From Arsenophonus sp052171275 (GTDB taxonomy: Bacteria > Pseudomonadota > Gammaproteobacteria > Enterobacterales > Enterobacteriaceae), in the NCBI GenBank assembly GCA_052171275.1, contig CM125795.1:992001-1056000 (forward strand): a stretch of 64,000 bases of DNA, read 5' to 3'. This document shows positions 27,289-38,290 of the stretch, piece by piece (the first letter of the stretch is position 1; each line of letters begins with the position of its first letter). The translations under genes and the position numbers were made by a program. The notes under the pieces are model-generated. The model searched no databases. It saw nothing but the letters and a program-made list of their open reading frames with translations, and was not told the DNA's origin.

Positions 27289-28404
27289 ATGGAGATTGCT
27301 TTTTGTTTATATAAATATTTTCCCTTCGGCGGATTACAAAGAAATTTTATACAAATTCTTAATATTTGTCAAAAAAGAGGATACCGAATACGTGTTTATA
27401 CAATGGTATGGGATAGTAAAATTCCCACTAATATTAATATTATAATAATAAAAGTTAAATCATACACAAATCATGGTCGTAATGAAGCATTTTATCATCA
27501 AGTAAAAATACATTTAACAAAATATCCTGCAGATATTATTATTGGTTTTAATAAAATGCCTGGATTAGATATTTATTATGCCGCTGATATTTGTTTTGCA
27601 GAAGAGGTTGAAAAAGAAAAAAGTATTTTTTATAAATTTACTAAACGATATAAACATTATATTTCTTATGAAAAAGCTGTTTTTGGAGTAGATAGTCATA
27701 CTAAATTATTTATGCTTACAAAACATCAAGTTAATGATTTTAAAAAGCATTATAAAACACCAGACGCACGTTTTTATCTCTTGCCTCCAGGTATTGAACA
27801 TAGTAAAAAATACGACAAGCAAATTACTGACGCAAAACAAATTTATCGTAAAAAAAATTCTATTTCGGAAAATCAATTTTTTTTATTACAAGTAGGTTCA
27901 GATTATAAGCGTAAAGGTATTGATAGAGCACTTAAATCCATCGCTTCTTTACCACAAATTGTAAGGAATAAAACTATATTTATAGCAGTAGGACAAGCTG
28001 ATCCATCACCTTATCAACGTTTAGCAAAAAAACTAGGTATATATAAGCAAGTTTTATTTTTTCAAGGGCGTGATGATATAGTTGAATTGATGACTGCTGC
28101 TGATATCTTAATACATCCTGCTTATCAGGAAGCTGCTGGTATAGTATTAATCGAAGCAATTGTAGCTGGTTTACCTATTATTACAACAGAAATTTGTGGT
28201 TATGCACTTTATGTTAAACGAGCAGATTGTGGTATAGTATTAAATGAACCTTATAAACAAGATAGTCTTAATAATGCATTAAAAACAAGTTTAGTTAATA
28301 AATCTTTATTAAATAAATGGGCTAAATCTGCACGCTACTTTGCAGATACACAAGATTTATATAGTTTAGCTGAAAAAGCAGTAGATATTATCTTGAGACA
28401 TTAA
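27289..28404 (+). CDS. waaG: Lipopolysaccharide core glucosyltransferase I
   Basis: WaaG transfers the first glucose from UDP-glucose to heptose II of the LPS inner core at the cytoplasmic face of the inner membrane. The 371-residue protein is close to the 374 of E. coli and shares its opening (AFCLYKYFPFGGLQR), the SYTNHGRN and NKMPGLD segments, and the GT4 donor-site block HPAYQEAAGIVLIEA with the EX7E glutamates near 281 and 289. It is a GT-B fold enzyme of family GT4. A clear Shine-Dalgarno AAAGG sits nine bases before the ATG. The next gene, waaP, follows in the same frame but is dead. In relatives waaQ precedes waaG; nothing of it is readable. WaaG is intact at every motif I can check, so it seems still under selection. 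Confidence 0.96.
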   Translation: MEIAFCLYKYFPFGGLQRNFIQILNICQKRGYRIRVYTMVWDSKIPTNINIIIIKVKSYTNHGRNEAFYHQVKIHLTKYPADIIIGFNKMPGLDIYYAADICFAEEVEKEKSIFYKFTKRYKHYISYEKAVFGVDSHTKLFMLTKHQVNDFKKHYKTPDARFYLLPPGIEHSKKYDKQITDAKQIYRKKNSISENQFFLLQVGSDYKRKGIDRALKSIASLPQIVRNKTIFIAVGQADPSPYQRLAKKLGIYKQVLFFQGRDDIVELMTAADILIHPAYQEAAGIVLIEAIVAGLPIITTEICGYALYVKRADCGIVLNEPYKQDSLNNALKTSLVNKSLLNKWAKSARYFADTQDLYSLAEKAVDIILRH

Positions 28405-28410
28405 AATTCT

Positions 28411-29223
28411 TGAGTTGAAAAACTTTTTAAAATTTATTGAAAGGAAGTGATTTTTTATAATAAAAAATTATATGGTAAAATTTTTTAACAATTAGAAAAC
28501 GTAAAATATTGAGTTTCATTCTTAAGATAAGAATCTTTTTTTAAAAATTCATTTATGTAGTACGTATTACTGCGTCAAAAAGAAATATTAAAACTTATTT
28601 TTTTTAAAATTACCACAGTAATTTCATGCAAGAAATATAGATAGTTAATGGAAAACAATTAATTGATTAAATAATAGATGTATTAATAGTATTAACGTTA
28701 AAGCTTTGTGAAAGAAAGGAATTTAATATTATTATGTACCAAATCATTTATTCTTACAAAAGTATTTGTTTTAACTATTAGTTTTAAAGAAAACTGCAAA
28801 AATTGGAAAAAATTCAATTTATAAATTTAATACTAAAAAATAGTAATTTCTTGAATATCTGAAATTATAGGTAAAATACATGAATATAATATTAATTATC
28901 ATGATTGTTATGTTTTTCATTTTTTATTACATATTATACTATTTAATTATGATGAAAAATAAAGATTTCAAGTCATTGACTTGCACCCGCAATTAAATCA
29001 GATAAAATATACCAAAGAGATGTAGAAATAAAGATTTTTATTTGGTTATATTTTTCTTTAATTGAAATTTGATCAAACTTAACGAGATATTTTTCATTTT
29101 ATGCAAATTTATTTTTTTAATAATTTAAAGAAATATCTTTAATAATGAACAGAAATTGATATTAAACACTAATATGTTAAAATAAAAAAAAGTAAAGAAA
29201 AAACTATTAATAATAGATTATAA
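28411..29223 (+). pseudogene. waaP: Full-length fossil of waaP (LPS heptose kinase)
   Basis: WaaP phosphorylates heptose I of the LPS inner core. Directly after waaG, in the same frame, about 270 codons can be read that match the roughly 265-residue E. coli WaaP almost without gaps but contain many TAA, TAG and TGA codons. Matching blocks in order: K-x-L-x-G-x-x-F-x-x-L-E near 28470-28500; SFIITEDLTPTISLEDYC seen as S-F-I-L-T-K-V-F-V-L-T-I-S-F-K-E-N-C from 28744; the catalytic INHRDCYICHFLLH seen as I-N-Y-H-D-C-Y-V-F-H-F-L-L-H from about 28888; V-I-D-L-H near 28970; D-I-W-R-F-M-K-V-Y-F seen as D-I-F-H-F-M-Q-I-Y-F near 29085-29115; and a Lys/Arg-rich tail ending in Leu before a stop at 29221-29223. 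All three stop codons occur, so recoding cannot rescue it. A kinase is the only reasonable identity. Confidence 0.88.
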
Positions 29224-32200
29224 TCTAAACAATTTTTATAAAAATGAATATATGATTTTATTTTATTTAGTATATAGCTATATAAATAAAAATTTATATA
29301 ATAATATATGCATCTTAATTGCATGTAATATTTCATATATACTTATAAAGTATATATAATAATTTTATTAGTAAATTTTCAAGATTTTCAATAATATAAA
29401 AACTATATTATAAAATTTTAATATAAATTACTTCTTCTATATATTCGTAAATAATTCTTCTTAATAAAAGAAGAATTTTAGATATTTTCTGAAATTATAT
29501 AAAAATAAGAAATATTTATTTAATTAATTATTAGAATTTATAATTATTTTAGTAAATATCATAAATTAGTCATATATCTTATCTGTTTTAAATTTATTAT
29601 TTTTTATTTTATAAATATAATAGATAAGTTTTATATTTAAATGTATATATTATATCTAATAATAAAATAGATATATAATATAAAATTAAATAATAATAAA
29701 GTTTGTATAATTAAAATATAAAAGATAAAGATAATAATGATATTAAAATAAAAATGTGTTAAAAAATATATTTAATATTATAATTTTATTTATTATTGAT
29801 ATTATTCTATTTGATATTCTTAATTAAATTAAGAATTACTTAATATATCATTATATAATGATATATTAAGTAATTTAACAAAAATAATATTTATTATTAG
29901 CAATAATAAAATCACTATTAAAAGTATAAAATATTAGTATATATCACTCTAAAATTAGAGTAAAAATACTAATAAGAGTCAAAATAATCATATATGTTAT
30001 TATTTAGTTTAATATGAATTATTTTATAAAATTAAAGTAATATTTAATAACAAAATATTATATAAAAATAATTTTTAAAAAATTTTTTTTAAAATTTTAT
30101 ATATAAAATCGATAAATTAGTTATTTAAAGAATGGTATCAATATATATTTAATTTTTATAAATTTATTAATAATTAATTAATAAATTGATATATCAAATT
30201 ATTAATATAAAAATATAATTTATATAGTTATTTATATATATTTAATAGTTAAAATAATTATGAAAATCAAATTTTTAATTTTAATATTTATTATTTTCAG
30301 TTAATTAATTTAAAATATTTAAATGATGAATGTTTTAATGATGATAAATTCTATTAGAATTCAAATGAACAAATTTCTAATATTTTAATTTCTAAAGTAA
30401 ATATATATTTTATGATAAATAACTATAAATATGTTATAAAATAATTATTTATTATAATTTATAAAGATAAAAAAATATTACTATAAATAATAGTAGTTTT
30501 TTAACTATATTTTATTATGTATTATTAATATCTCTGATTTATTAATTATGCTATATCATTTAAATTAAAATATTTATTTAAAATTGAAAAATAACAATTA
30601 AAATATAATAAAAGATATTTTTGATTAGAAAATATATTTATTTCTTAAAAAAAATATTTATAAGATTTTTATTTCTTACTTAAAAATAATTTATAGAAAT
30701 ATTGTAAAATACTTTATAAATAAATATTTTATCTTGCTTAATTAAGTATTTCTATTATTATTTAAGTCTTTGTTATTTAACAGATAATATCTGTATTTAA
30801 ATAGTTTAATATTTAAATAATTTATAATAATTATAGAAAAAATAGATAATAATATTAAAATTAAAAACTATCTTTTATTATATTAAATATGTATTAAATA
30901 AATTAAAAATTTAATTAAAAATTAAAATTTAATAATATTATTTATTATTTTATAAAAATTTTTTAAAATAAAATATAAAAAATAAAATAAAATAGATATA
31001 TTAAAACTAACAAATAAAAAATATATAATCCATTTGACTCGTATAATAACATTATACATATTAAATAATAGTTATATATTAAGATATTAGAAAATTTAAT
31101 TGATTATCAACAACAAAATTAAATTATTTTTAAATAAGATAATAAAATATACTAATTAATTTCAATTAAATACATAATAATTAAAAATAAATTAATATTT
31201 ATAAAATATTTTATAAAAATTAAAACTATCAAGAAAATAAGTAGTAATATTTATTATCATAAATTTAAAAATAACAATAAATTAAATTATCTATTTAACT
31301 AGATATCTTTTGTTTTTTTATTTTAATAATAGATAGTAAGTTAATTAACTTATTTTTTTGATTAAAATATAATAAAATATTACATATTAAAATTAATCAT
31401 TAATTATACAATTAGTAATATTAGTTAAAATTTTATAAAACTTAAATTAAATTATATAGAATCAAAAATAATTTAATTTATATTAAATAGAATATGGCAT
31501 GCTGTATATTAATAAATATAAATAAATTTATAAAATTAAAATTTTTATATATCTAAAACAAATCAATTTTTAATATTAACTTTATATTATTTGCTGATTT
31601 ATTAAGTTTTAACTTATAGATTACTATAAATAATCATTAATTAGATTGTATATTATGATAGTATTTCAGCTTTCATAAAAATAAAAAATTAACTTTAACT
31701 ATATCTCTATCCTATCAAATTTGATTTTAAGGTAATTTTAATAAACAATATATTATATTAATCATAAGTTTTTAATGTTTAATTCTGAGAATAACAAGCT
31801 TTATAAATCTTCTATATTTATAGATAAATGAAAAAATTTATTTTATATATTTTAATATAAATTATTATTTATTAATAATAAAAAATACTATTTAACTCAA
31901 TTTAATATAATGAAAATTATAGTTTTATAATGGATAATATCAATATTAATAATATGTATATTTCGTTACCAAAATTATTATACTAAATTATTTTTCTTCA
32001 AACATAAAAGAGATAATTTATTTAATTATTAAAAATTAATTTATATACTTTTCTTTAACTTTTTAAATAAAAATATTATGTATAATATTAAAAAATTCAT
32101 AGTTAGATAGGAAATACAATAAGTATTGCTAATAATATTTATTTCATAATTGAAATATTAAAATATGTTTTTATTATGCTTAATTATTTTTTAATTAATA

Positions 32201-32244
32201 AATTATGCTACTGAAGTAATTTTATTACAAATATTAAAATAAAC
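29224..32244. other. 3-kb gene-free spacer
   Basis: Between the waaP fossil and the 3' end of coaD nothing readable remains. It contains the 42-bp palindrome at 29834-29875 and a smaller one just before it (about 29808-29833). No promoter or terminator can be assigned. Confidence 0.65.
29834..29875. repeat. Perfect 42-bp palindrome
   Basis: Twenty-one bases from 29834 are immediately followed by their exact complement; each arm has two G:C pairs. A second, 21-base palindrome (ATTCTTAATT, central A, complement) sits directly upstream, giving two tandem stem-loops. No gene is within 600 bases. Confidence 0.83.
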
Positions 32245-32739
32245 TTATAATAAGTAATTTTTATTACACAATTTTAAAATAGCTTTAGCTATTGATTCCG
32301 GCAAAAAAAATGAAATATCACATCCATAATAAGCAAGTTCTTTAATTAAAGAGGAGGAAATAATTGATAACTTTGGAGAAGATAATAAAAAAATAGTTTC
32401 TATATTAGCTATTAAGTATTTATTGATATTAGCTATCTGACATTCATATTCAAAATCTACGATAGATCTAATACCTCTTATTAAGATATTAGCTTGTTGT
32501 TTTTGCGCAAAATTTATTGTAAGTTCATAAAATCCTATTACTCTAACATTAGTGAAATGTTTTGTTTGTTCTTGAGCAAATAAAATTCGTTCATCAAGAG
32601 TAAACATTGGATTTTTACGTGAATTATCAGCGATAGCTAATATTACTTCATTGAATATTAATGAAGCACGTTCTATAATGTCTAAGTGACCATAAGTTAT
32701 TGGATCAAAAGTACCAGGATAAATTGCTTTGTTTCTCAT
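32245..32739 (-). CDS. coaD: Phosphopantetheine adenylyltransferase
   Basis: CoaD makes dephospho-CoA from ATP and 4'-phosphopantetheine, the penultimate step of coenzyme A synthesis. The 164-residue protein has the nucleotidyltransferase signature YPGTFDPITYGH with Thr10 and His18, the ILIRGIRS substrate loop and the C-terminal ISSSLIKE motif; E. coli CoaD has 159 residues. The usual Glu-Trp-Ser before ISSS is Lys-Leu-Ser here, a modest divergence. Start at 32739 gives MRNKAIYPG, matching relatives; there is no good Shine-Dalgarno. In E. coli coaD follows waaA in the same direction, whereas here the two are divergent with 270 bases between, so a local inversion or loss has occurred. Confidence 0.96.
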   Translation of the reverse strand: MRNKAIYPGTFDPITYGHLDIIERASLIFNEVILAIADNSRKNPMFTLDERILFAQEQTKHFTNVRVIGFYELTINFAQKQQANILIRGIRSIVDFEYECQIANINKYLIANIETIFLLSSPKLSIISSSLIKELAYYGCDISFFLPESIAKAILKLCNKNYLL

Positions 32740-33009
32740 AAAGTTATTTATAGCTAATAACGTTCAATTAAATACATATTATTTAATAAAAAAAGAACAT
32801 TAATTAATTAAATAAAATAAATAAAATAAATAATTATTTATTTATTATATTTTAAATAATTACTAGTTTAATTTAAAATAATTAAAAATATGAAAATTTT
32901 TAATTAATTTTTAAAAAACATTGTTTTAAAAAAACATTTATTAAACTTATTTATATTTAACAAATAATGTGTTACTATATCATTAATTTAAATTAATTAA
33001 TGTAACATA

Positions 33010-34290
33010 ATGTTATTATTTCTATACCAAATACTCTTTTATCTTATTCAACCTATTATTTGGTTACGTTTATTATGGTGTAGCTTTAAATTTCCAGCTT
33101 ATCGTAAAAGATGGAATGAGCGATATGGTTTTTGTAATGATAATATGATTTCTGGTGGTATATTATTACATTCAGTTTCAGTTGGAGAAACATTAGCAGC
33201 TATTCCGTTAGTTAGAGCATTACGACATCAATATCCATCATTGCCTATTACTATTACTACCATGACACCAACTGGATTAGAACGAATTTTCGTAGAATTT
33301 GGAGATGATGTTCAACGTTCATATTTACCTTATGATTTATCAGGTTCTGTACATCGTTTTCTTAATCATATAAATCCTAAATTAACTATTATCATGGAAA
33401 CAGAACTTTGGCCAAATCTTATTATTCAATTAAGAAAACGAAAAATTCCATTAGTTATTGCTAATGCTCGTTTATCTGAACGATCAGCATCACGTTATCA
33501 AAAATTAGGTTATTTTATAGAAAAGTTATTGCAAAAAATTACCTTAATCGCAGTGCAAAACGAAGATGATGGAGAACGTTTTATAAAATTAGGTTTGTCA
33601 AGAAAAAAAATATACGCTATAGGTAATCTGAAGTTTGATATTTCTATAACTCGTGAATTGGCAGAAAAAGCTATAATATTACGTCGACAGTGGGCTACAA
33701 ATCGACTAGTTTGGATTGCTAGCAGTACCCATGAAGGAGAAGAATCAATTATTTTACAAGCTTATACTAAACTATTAACGAAATTTCCAAACTTATTACT
33801 TATTCTTGTTCCTCGTCATCCTGAACGTTTTACAAAAGCAAAATCATTAATAATAAAATCTAAATTACATTATATTTGTCGTAGTAAAAATATAGTTCCT
33901 AATATAAATACTCAAGTTATTATTGGTGATACTATGGGTGAACTGATGTTACTTTATGGTATATCTGATATTGCTTTTATCGGCGGTAGTTTGGTTAAAA
34001 AAGGAGGTCAAAATCCTTTAGAAGCAGCTTTACACGCTTTACCTATTTTAATGGGTCCTTATACTTTTAATTTTAAAGATATTTGCACTAAACTGAAAGA
34101 AGCAAATGGTCTTATTACAGTTAATGATAGTAAATCTTTAATTCTTGCTGTTTCTTATTTACTTAAAGAGAAAAATTACCGTCTATACCATGGTAATCAA
34201 TCAAAAAAAGTTTTACATGAGAATCAAGGAGCATTACAAAAATTATTAAAATTGTTAGAACCATTTACATCTCCAAATAGAGTAAACTGA
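33010..34290 (+). CDS. waaA: 3-deoxy-D-manno-octulosonate (Kdo) transferase
   Basis: WaaA adds two Kdo residues from CMP-Kdo to lipid IVA at the inner membrane, the first committed LPS core step and the substrate-forming step for LpxL. The 426-residue protein is collinear with E. coli WaaA (425). It opens with a hydrophobic anchor (about residues 2-25), followed by the HSVSVGETLAAIPLV block with the catalytic Glu60, TMTPTG, METELWPN, the PRHPERF segment and GDTMGELMLLYGISD, ending in the NPLEAA donor region. Shine-Dalgarno is weak. It ends in TGA, showing that TGA is still a stop in this genome. Retention of WaaA with loss of the late acyltransferase implies that Kdo2-lipid IVA or an underacylated lipid A receives the core. 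Confidence 0.97.
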   Translation: MLLFLYQILFYLIQPIIWLRLLWCSFKFPAYRKRWNERYGFCNDNMISGGILLHSVSVGETLAAIPLVRALRHQYPSLPITITTMTPTGLERIFVEFGDDVQRSYLPYDLSGSVHRFLNHINPKLTIIMETELWPNLIIQLRKRKIPLVIANARLSERSASRYQKLGYFIEKLLQKITLIAVQNEDDGERFIKLGLSRKKIYAIGNLKFDISITRELAEKAIILRRQWATNRLVWIASSTHEGEESIILQAYTKLLTKFPNLLLILVPRHPERFTKAKSLIIKSKLHYICRSKNIVPNINTQVIIGDTMGELMLLYGISDIAFIGGSLVKKGGQNPLEAALHALPILMGPYTFNFKDICTKLKEANGLITVNDSKSLILAVSYLLKEKNYRLYHGNQSKKVLHENQGALQKLLKLLEPFTSPNRVN

Positions 34291-37200
34291 TAAAATAAAA
34301 ATAATTTAAATAAATTATATAAATTCTATTTTTATTAAAAATTACTTATTTAAATTTAAATAAGTAAAGCTTTTAACTAATTAAATTATACAATTGATAA
34401 TTAAAATCTTATATTTTTATCATATATAAACTAAAATTATTATTATTTTAACTACAATAAATATTAATTTATTTATTTTATAAATTTTATAATTTTATTT
34501 CTTTATATTATGAATGTTATTCTTTAATATTGTTAAAATCTTAATTGAAAAGTGGACGATAAATAAAATTTGACTAAAATAATTAATTTTTTTGTTATGT
34601 TATAACATATATTGAATATAGCATTTGTTTTTTATTAGTATTTCATTTACTTTTTATATAGGCATTAATCTGATATAATGAATTTTATAATAACTTGTTT
34701 ATAGCCTTTTCATAAAATTAAATTAGCTTAATTTCTATATTATTAATATTATATATTTTAATTATTAGTTCTTATATATTATTTATAACCATTCTAAATA
34801 AGTATTTAGATTTTATATAACTTATTTATAATCTATATAACTTACTTATTAAGTATTTAAGAAATTTTATTGAATAAACTATTTTATTAACTATTTTCAT
34901 AATTAATATTAAAAATAATTTTAATAATTATTCTTTTATGGATTAATTATAATTTAGTTTTTATTAAAAAATATCTAATTTACAAGCTCATTAATAGAAA
35001 ATAATTTCTCGATTTTAATATAAAATTTATAGATAGGAGAAGTATTTAATATATAAATTATAATTTATATATTATTTATTTTTTATTTTCAAATCATTTC
35101 TAACATTATTTCATTTTACTTTAAAATACTAAAAGATAATGTAAAGAAAAATTTAGTTAATTGGATAACTTTATTCCAATTATTTTTATTATCTGTAATT
35201 TTGATGAAATTTTCTTAAAAATGTAATAGAGAATAAACAAATAATGATTAGAATTATTTGTACTTATTCTAATATTATTATTTATTATTTCTATTTGTTT
35301 TTAGTAAAAGAAGTTGTTGCTAATGATATTAATTAATATAACTAATATTTTAATAAAATCTTTTTTGATTAATATCTGTATTACAAATTAATGATATATA
35401 TTAAACTAATAAGAAAATGATTTATATTAAAATACTTACAATATAATAGAGTAACTACTAAGTTGGGAGATAAAATATTAAAATCATTACACTATATATT
35501 TATATATGATGAAATTAATCTTTACTAGTGTATTTTATTATCCATTAGTAATAATGTACTATATATTTATTAATGATTTTGATATTAGTATAAATATACT
35601 AAATTAAATATTTATTATTCTCTGCAATATTTTTATAAAATAACTAAAAATAAGAATTTATATTATTATATAATATAACATATAAAAATTATAATTTAAA
35701 AAGATTTTCTATAATATTAGAAGGTTATTTATCTTATATTAAAGATATTATTTATCGATAGAAAAGAAGTAAAATTATGATTATTAATCAATATACCGTA
35801 TAGCTAATATATAAATCTGATAAGTTATATATTTTACTAAATCTTAGTAAAATATATAACTTATTTAATTTTGATATTCACTATATTATAGTGACAAAAT
35901 ATAAACTATTGGTTATTAAATTAAATAACCAAAATAATGACGCATACTTAATTAGATAATTTTTAAAAAATTATCTAAAGTAACTGCGTTACTGGGAGAT
36001 AATTTATCATTTTTAAAATATAAAATTTTCTTAAAGAAAATTTTATAAAAATATCGATTTTCAAAATATTAAATAAAAAATAGTTATATTTTATGATTTT
36101 GTTATTAGTAAAAATTTATTTAACTTTAATTTTAATTATTATAAATAATAAATAGAAGAATATTTTAAAACTAGCTATTTAGATTTAGCCATTGAAAATT
36201 AGTTATAAACTATAAAAAATTATTAATTTATATAATAAAGAAATTAGCAATTTTAATTAAATTATAAATCTTATAAACTAATAAAATCATATTTATCATA
36301 AATAATCTATGAGAAAAATTAAATACTAATAAGATATATGATAATTCTTAAACTGAAGAGATTAATGATCAAAAAAAGACCTTAATTTTTAAAAAATAAT
36401 TATTACATTATTAATCATAAAGAAAATATAATTATTTATATTAGAGAATTAAATTAATAATAAATATTTATTTTTTCATAAAAGATAAAATTTAAGAAAT
36501 AGTTTATTATTAATAAAAAGTAGAATGAAAAATTAAATTTTTTAATAAATAATTTTTTAGTACAAAAATACTGTTTTATATAAAAACATATCTTTTTATT
36601 ATAGAATTATTAAATAATATATTTTTATTTATTTTATAAAAGATAGATATCTTAAATATGTATGTGAAATAAATTAATATTTACTCAAATAAACTATCAT
36701 TAATATTTCTTATATTAAATGTTAGTGAATATAATTGGAAATATCGTTAATAAAAATAACTAATAAGATAAATTGATACTAAAAATGAAATAAATGGTGA
36801 TGAATTAGTTTATATATATTATTATTTATAATGTTAATCTATGAAAAATATTTTTAAAATTCATTAAAAATTCTTAATATATAAAATAGATTTTAATTTT
36901 AAAAACATAAGTTATTTTATTAAAATAATTAAATAATATTGATTATATAGTTTAAATATATTAGTTTTGATTATACAATAAGTTAAAAAAAAATTAAAGT
37001 AATAAATATTATGTTATTTATTACTTGATCTTTGTTACGTTCAAAGAAACAATCTATCTAAAAACAATTTATTTTATATGTCTTTTTGATAAATTTATTA
37101 TAATACTATTAAGTAGTATACCATTTCCTATATTAATATTTAACAAAAAATATCATAAATAATGATATAATAAAGTATGAAAATATTTTAATATATTACA

Positions 37201-37312
37201 TGATGATTTGATTACACTTCTTTAAATCTTGATTTATTTTAAAATAGATAAAAATAGTTTATCTTATTTTTAAAAAAGTTTTATAACATTAAATAAATTA
37301 ATAGTAGGCTTT
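34291..37312. other. 3-kb spacer between waaA and waaC
   Basis: The two flanking genes converge here. In relatives waaL or other core genes follow waaC; none is readable. The only organised part is the group of stem-loops at 35821-36047. Slightly G+C-richer stretches occur near 34530-34700 and 37000-37130 without recognisable content. Confidence 0.6.
35821..36047. repeat. Cluster of five stem-loops
   Basis: Within 227 bases: 35821-35863 (20-bp perfect arms, 3-base loop); 35879-35893 (7-bp arms); 35909-35932 (9-bp arms, TTGGTTATT and complement); 35940-35989, a composite hairpin closed by ACGCA/TGCGT with an inner 13-bp perfect stem at 35952-35978; and 36019-36047 (14-bp arms, one-base loop). 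G+C is higher than in the surrounding spacer. There is no T tract consistent with termination for the converging genes. It may be a structured non-coding RNA, a remnant of terminators or a repeat-generated array; nothing identifies a known family. Confidence 0.6.
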
Positions 37313-38290
37313 TCACTGTTTATTATCTAGTTTTAAAATTAAATGTTGATATATTTCATCTGGTTTAATTATCGCCATATTACCATTAGGTGAAATAATT
37401 GCTTTTTGTTCTTTACCGTAACAACCAATTAATTTTGGATCCGTTGGTCCATAGAGTGTAATATTAGGTTTTGCAAAAGCAGCAGTTAAATGACTTAATC
37501 CAGTATCAACAGAAACAACAGCTTTAGCGCTAATAATTTGTTGAGCAATTTCATTTAATGAAAGCTTAGGTAATACTTTAACATGATTAAAACCTGAAGC
37601 TAATCTTATTGCTTGTTGATTCTCAATATCAGTTATCCAAGGTAATTTAATAGTTAATCCACTATCTCTTAGGGCCATAATTAATTTCCGCCAATGAAAT
37701 TCAGGCCAATGTTTTTTATCAGAGGTTGTTGCATAAAAAAAAATAATATATGGTCTAATTTCATTTACTAATTCTAATGATGAAAAATATTTCATAATTC
37801 CATAATCACCAGTAATAATTGGTTTTTTATAATGCAAACTATCAGCAAATAAATTCCTTATACGCTCAACTGCATGTAATTGTTTATTTATATTATATCG
37901 GTGATCATAAAATAAACTAGCTAGAGGTTCTCGAACACTTTTCCAATTATAACCATGTTTTACACCATTAGATAAACGTGTTATTAAAATAACACTTTTT
38001 AATAATCCTTGTGCATCTATAACTGCATCATATTTATAATGCTGTAATTGATCACAAAAAAATTTTCTTTGGTTCCAAGCTAATTTTGATAAGAAATTTT
38101 TTTTCCATCGACGAATTGTTATTGGAATAATTCTATTAACAGAAGAGTGCCAACGTGGAATTTGTGAAAAATTCTCTTCAATAATCCAATCAAATTGAAT
38201 ATTAGGATAATGTATCATTGCATCAGTTAATGCAGGTAAAGTATGTAATATATCACCCATCGATGAGATCTTAATAATTAATACTTTCAT
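37313..38290 (-). CDS. waaC: ADP-heptose:LPS heptosyltransferase I
   Basis: WaaC transfers the first L-glycero-D-manno-heptose from ADP-heptose to Kdo2-lipid A. The 325-residue protein, family GT9 (GT-B fold), shows the N-terminal SSMGDILHTLPALTDA with the catalytic Asp13, the VIDAQGLLKS strand, the VKHGYNWKSVREPLASLFY segment, the Lys-rich ATTSDKKHWPE that binds the nucleotide phosphate, and the C-terminal SVDTGLSHLTAAF and YGPTDP loops. Length is as in E. coli (about 320). Its start lies inside the end of waaF (20-base overlap), so the two are translationally coupled. It is the last gene of the hldD-waaF-waaC operon. No terminator is evident after it. Confidence 0.97.
   Translation of the reverse strand: MKVLIIKISSMGDILHTLPALTDAMIHYPNIQFDWIIEENFSQIPRWHSSVNRIIPITIRRWKKNFLSKLAWNQRKFFCDQLQHYKYDAVIDAQGLLKSVILITRLSNGVKHGYNWKSVREPLASLFYDHRYNINKQLHAVERIRNLFADSLHYKKPIITGDYGIMKYFSSLELVNEIRPYIIFFYATTSDKKHWPEFHWRKLIMALRDSGLTIKLPWITDIENQQAIRLASGFNHVKVLPKLSLNEIAQQIISAKAVVSVDTGLSHLTAAFAKPNITLYGPTDPKLIGCYGKEQKAIISPNGNMAIIKPDEIYQHLILKLDNKQ

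Noticed and set aside
28411..29223. waaP as a functional gene through stop-codon readthrough or a changed genetic code
   Set aside because: TAA, TAG and TGA all occur many times, and all three end or interrupt frames elsewhere; intact genes waaA and waaC end in TGA.
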